Part shown: piece by piece, positions 61,935 through 64,000 of the stretch
Position numbering within the stretch: the stretch's first letter is position 1
Layout of the letters: each line of letters begins with the position of its first letter
Assembly (NCBI RefSeq): GCF_002343915.1
Contig: NZ_NETK01000001.1
Coordinates: 5,904,001 to 5,968,000, forward strand
Direction: 5' to 3'
Length of the DNA: 64,000 bases
From: Nannocystis exedens
GTDB taxonomy: Bacteria > Myxococcota_A > Polyangia > Nannocystales > Nannocystaceae
Notes under the pieces: model-generated
The model's input: the letters and a program-made list of their open reading frames with translations, nothing else
The model's database searches: none
What the model was told of the DNA's origin: nothing
Translations under genes and position numbers: made by a program

Positions 61935-62146
61935 GGCGTTTAAGGGCCGCTGCGCTTGCGGAGATCTGTCGACGAGATCGCCCGTCGCCTGCAGCAGGCT
62001 CGCGTCAACTCACAAGTCCACGCCATTGCTGGGCACGGCAGCCCGTTCGGCGCTGCTCGGCGCGAGTAGCGCGTTTTCGCCCATGATGTCGGCGACACTT
62101 CGCGAGCGCCGAGAAACGGCGCGAACGATCGCGCCGACGTGCAACC

Positions 62147-62175
62147 TTGTCACCAGATGCCCCGCCCGTTATCAT
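62147..62175 (+). promoter_or_regulatory. Sigma-70-type promoter of the TPR lipoprotein
   Basis: TTGTCA (62147-62152), 17-base spacer, TATCAT (62170-62175), 26 bases before the ATG. Confidence 0.6.
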
Positions 62176-62201
62176 CCGCACGCGATCCGGAAAGGTCTCT
62201 G

Positions 62202-63110
62202 ATGCGTCGTCTCTCCCCTCTGGCCGCTCTCGTCGTCTCCTGCGCTGTCCTTCTCCCGGCCTGCAACGGCCTGGCGAGCCGTAACCGAGTCCAGGCGATC
62301 AATCGGATGAACGAAGGCATCCAACTGTTCGACCGCAACAACACCGCCGGCGCCGAGAAGGCGATTCAGGACGCCATTCAGCTCGACCCGACCTACGCCG
62401 CCGCGCATCACACCCTGGGCCAGATTTACAAGAAGCAGAACAAGCTGGTCGACGCCGAGAAGGCGTTCACGGGCGCGATCGACAACATGAAGGCCGAGCC
62501 GCAGGCCGAGTACTGGTACGACCTCGGGGCCGTCCAGCAGGCCCAGGGCGAGGCCGACGGCGTGTCGTCGTCGGAGCGCGAGACCAAGTTCAACGCCGCG
62601 ATCAACTCGTTCCAAGAGGCGCTGAAGCTCGACCCGAAGATGTACCGCGCCCACTACCGCACCGGCGTGCTGTACGAGAAGCTCGATCAGCCCGAGAAGG
62701 CCGACGCCGCCTACCGCAAGACCATCGAGATCAAGCCCAGCTACAGCCCGGCGTTCGTCTCGCTCGGCAACATGTACATCGACTACGGCTTCGCCAACGT
62801 GGCGATGGCGGTGCTCGATACCGGCGCGCAGATCAACGACAAGGACGCGCGCATGTGGAACGGCCTCGGCCGTGCGCACTTCGAGCTCGGCCAGATGAAA
62901 GAGGCCATCGACGCCTACACGAAGGCCAAGGCCATCGATCCGGACGGCGCCGACGCGCTCTACGGCCTCGGCATGGCCTACGCCGAGCTCCGCCAGCGCA
63001 AGGAAGCCAAGGAGAACCTCGAGCTGTTCCTGGGCAAGGCCGGCGACGCCCGTCCCGACCTCATCAAGGCGGCGCGCGACACGGTCGCTCGCATGCAGGA
63101 CGTCATCTGA
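62202..63110 (+). CDS. TPR lipoprotein
   Basis: A 302-residue lipoprotein (VLLPACNG lipobox, Cys near 21) composed almost wholly of TPR units: AGAEKAIQDAIQLDPTYAAAHHTLGQIYKKQNKLVDAEKAF, AYRKTIEIKPSYSPAFVSLGNMY and AIDAYTKAKAIDPDGADALYGLGMAYAELRQRKEAKENL. Probably a scaffold on the periplasmic face of a membrane. It has its own promoter. It follows the GltG-like gene and precedes another TPR gene, so a part in the same envelope complex is inferred. Confidence 0.82.
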   Translation: MRRLSPLAALVVSCAVLLPACNGLASRNRVQAINRMNEGIQLFDRNNTAGAEKAIQDAIQLDPTYAAAHHTLGQIYKKQNKLVDAEKAFTGAIDNMKAEPQAEYWYDLGAVQQAQGEADGVSSSERETKFNAAINSFQEALKLDPKMYRAHYRTGVLYEKLDQPEKADAAYRKTIEIKPSYSPAFVSLGNMYIDYGFANVAMAVLDTGAQINDKDARMWNGLGRAHFELGQMKEAIDAYTKAKAIDPDGADALYGLGMAYAELRQRKEAKENLELFLGKAGDARPDLIKAARDTVARMQDVI

Positions 63111-63296
63111 GCCCGAAATCGACGGTATCCGTGAGGCCAGGGCCCCGCGGTCCTTCGAGGACGGCTCGCCACCTCGACTTACGCGGCCCCCCAGGCCCGA
63201 CCTACCATCAGTTACCCCGCGGCTCGCCGCGGGTGTCCCCCGTCGTGCGCACGGTGGGCCTACTCGGCCTGCCTGCGTTGAATCGTTCCGGACGCG

Positions 63297-63326
63297 TTGA
63301 ACGCTCGGCGAGGTGCGTGGTATATC
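63297..63326 (+). promoter_or_regulatory. Sigma-70-type promoter of the last gene
   Basis: TTGAAC (63297-63302), 18-base spacer, TATATC (63321-63326); 57 bases before the ATG at 63384. Confidence 0.55.
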
Positions 63327-63383
63327 CGCCGTCTCCCGAGCCCGGGGTAATCCCCCGATAATGCTCAAAAAACAGGGTCTCAG

Positions 63384-64000
63384 ATGGAAGTAACGACGCG
63401 CATCAAGTCACGGCTCACCGAGGTCTCCGAGTGGAGCGGGGTGATCGACGAATCCGAGTCGCAGGCGAGCTCCGCCGGCACGCCTCAGGCGCAGTCCGCG
63501 GCGTTCTACCACCTCGCCCAGGCCTGCGAGGGATTGCTGCTCGACAAGGCCAAGGCGATGACGTTCTACCAGACGGCCGTCAAGCGCGACCGTGAGAACC
63601 TCAAGGCCCTGGAGTCGGCGCGCAAGATCTATCAGCAGATGGCCAACCTCGAGATGGTCACCAAGCTGATGGCGCTCGAGCTGCGTGCCAATCGCGACCC
63701 GAACCGGGCGCCGGCCCTGAATTACGCCTACGGTCGAGCGCTGCTCAACCTGCGGCAGGTCGATCAGGCGCGTCAGTACCTCGAGGCGGCGGCCAGCGCC
63801 GACGGCCGCAATCAAGAGTACCAGGACCGCTTCCAGGAGTCGCTGTACGACCGGAGCAACTGGCAGTTCGCGCTGCAGAACATCTGCTACAACCAGCTGA
63901 TCGCGTTGAGCGGCCAGGCTGACCCGCTGGCCGCCAACGTCGAGAACGGTGGCCACCAGCTGTCGGCGCTCTACCTCCGCACCGCGCGGATCTTGCAGCA
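63384..64000 (+). CDS. TPR-type protein, N-terminal part, runs off the window
   Basis: The frame from ATG 63384 stays open to the last base (at least 205 residues). It starts MEVTTRIKSRLTEV with no signal peptide and continues in helical TPR-like pairs (AAFYHLAQACEGLLLDKAKAMTFYQTAVKRD, ALNYAYGRALLNLRQVDQARQYLEAAASADG). A very large TPR protein (GltI) sits in the Myxococcus Glt cluster, so this may be its counterpart; the missing 3' part would decide. Confidence 0.75.
   Translation, partial: MEVTTRIKSRLTEVSEWSGVIDESESQASSAGTPQAQSAAFYHLAQACEGLLLDKAKAMTFYQTAVKRDRENLKALESARKIYQQMANLEMVTKLMALELRANRDPNRAPALNYAYGRALLNLRQVDQARQYLEAAASADGRNQEYQDRFQESLYDRSNWQFALQNICYNQLIALSGQADPLAANVENGGHQLSALYLRTARILQ

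Larger units (their letters stand above)
61869..62201. other. Intergenic region with terminator and promoter
   Basis: 333 bases: palindromic repeats and a terminator just after gltG, a featureless stretch (about 61940-62140), and a good promoter at 62147-62175. No gene seen. Confidence 0.6.

Overview
This window is a GC-rich chromosomal segment that looks like a myxobacterium (Myxococcota), most likely of the Nannocystis/Plesiocystis/Haliangium side. I infer this from several things seen together: many lipoproteins with Gly/Ser/Thr/Asp-rich linkers, a sigma-54 NtrC-type regulator, PilZ, PP2C and DUF4388 signalling proteins, an FHA protein with an AgmX/PglI C-terminal domain, and a run of exported TPR proteins. 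No tRNA, rRNA, insertion sequence, phage or CRISPR array was recognised.

Layout. 1-5.1 kb: 3' end of hutI, a small heat-shock protein, and a minus-strand operon containing murA and hisG. 5.2-8.4 kb: a Pal-like OmpA lipoprotein, a CpoB/YbgF-like lipoprotein and an overlapping DNA adenine methyltransferase, behind a long leader carrying a ladder of GGCC hairpins. 8.9-11.4 kb: two convergent lipoproteins. 11.6-17.6 kb: ileS and hisS flanking a Uma2 nuclease-like gene. 18-21.8 kb: an NtrC-family regulator, a ferritin-like lipoprotein, an RRM protein and plsY. 22-25 kb: hisH-hisA-hisF-hisIE. 25.2-30 kb: a FecR-like lipoprotein coupled to a CHASE2 adenylate cyclase, then an ECF sigma factor with its anti-sigma factor. 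30-38.6 kb: an outer-membrane protein, two tandem Tat-exported spermidine-synthase-like proteins, a DUF4388-DnaJ-TPR protein divergent from a PP2C phosphatase, an L-2-hydroxyglutarate oxidase and two small unknowns. 38.8-46.7 kb: RNase G, PilZ, a J-domain protein, two tandem methyltransferases with Lys-rich tails, rimO and a tetraheme cytochrome. 47-50.5 kb: the rpsP-khpA-rimM-trmD-rplS-yraN operon. 51.9 kb to the end: a cluster of exported TPR proteins around a GltG-like protein. Its order (large TPR, TPR lipoprotein, small exported protein, FHA-AgmX/PglI) recalls gltD-E-F-G of the Myxococcus gliding and spore-coat machinery. It ends in a large TPR gene that runs off the window.

Two genome-wide patterns stand out. 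First, a family of short palindromes built from A(C/A)(A/C)TGTCC and its complement (for example GGGACATGTCCC) occurs at about two dozen sites. Some lie between genes as terminator-like hairpins. Others lie in frame inside genes, including rimM, trmD, the NtrC regulator, the cyclase and one of two paralogous SpeE-like genes. Second, many genes have a GCTANNNT box only 6-10 bases before an ATG or GTG and no Shine-Dalgarno sequence, which predicts widespread leaderless transcripts.
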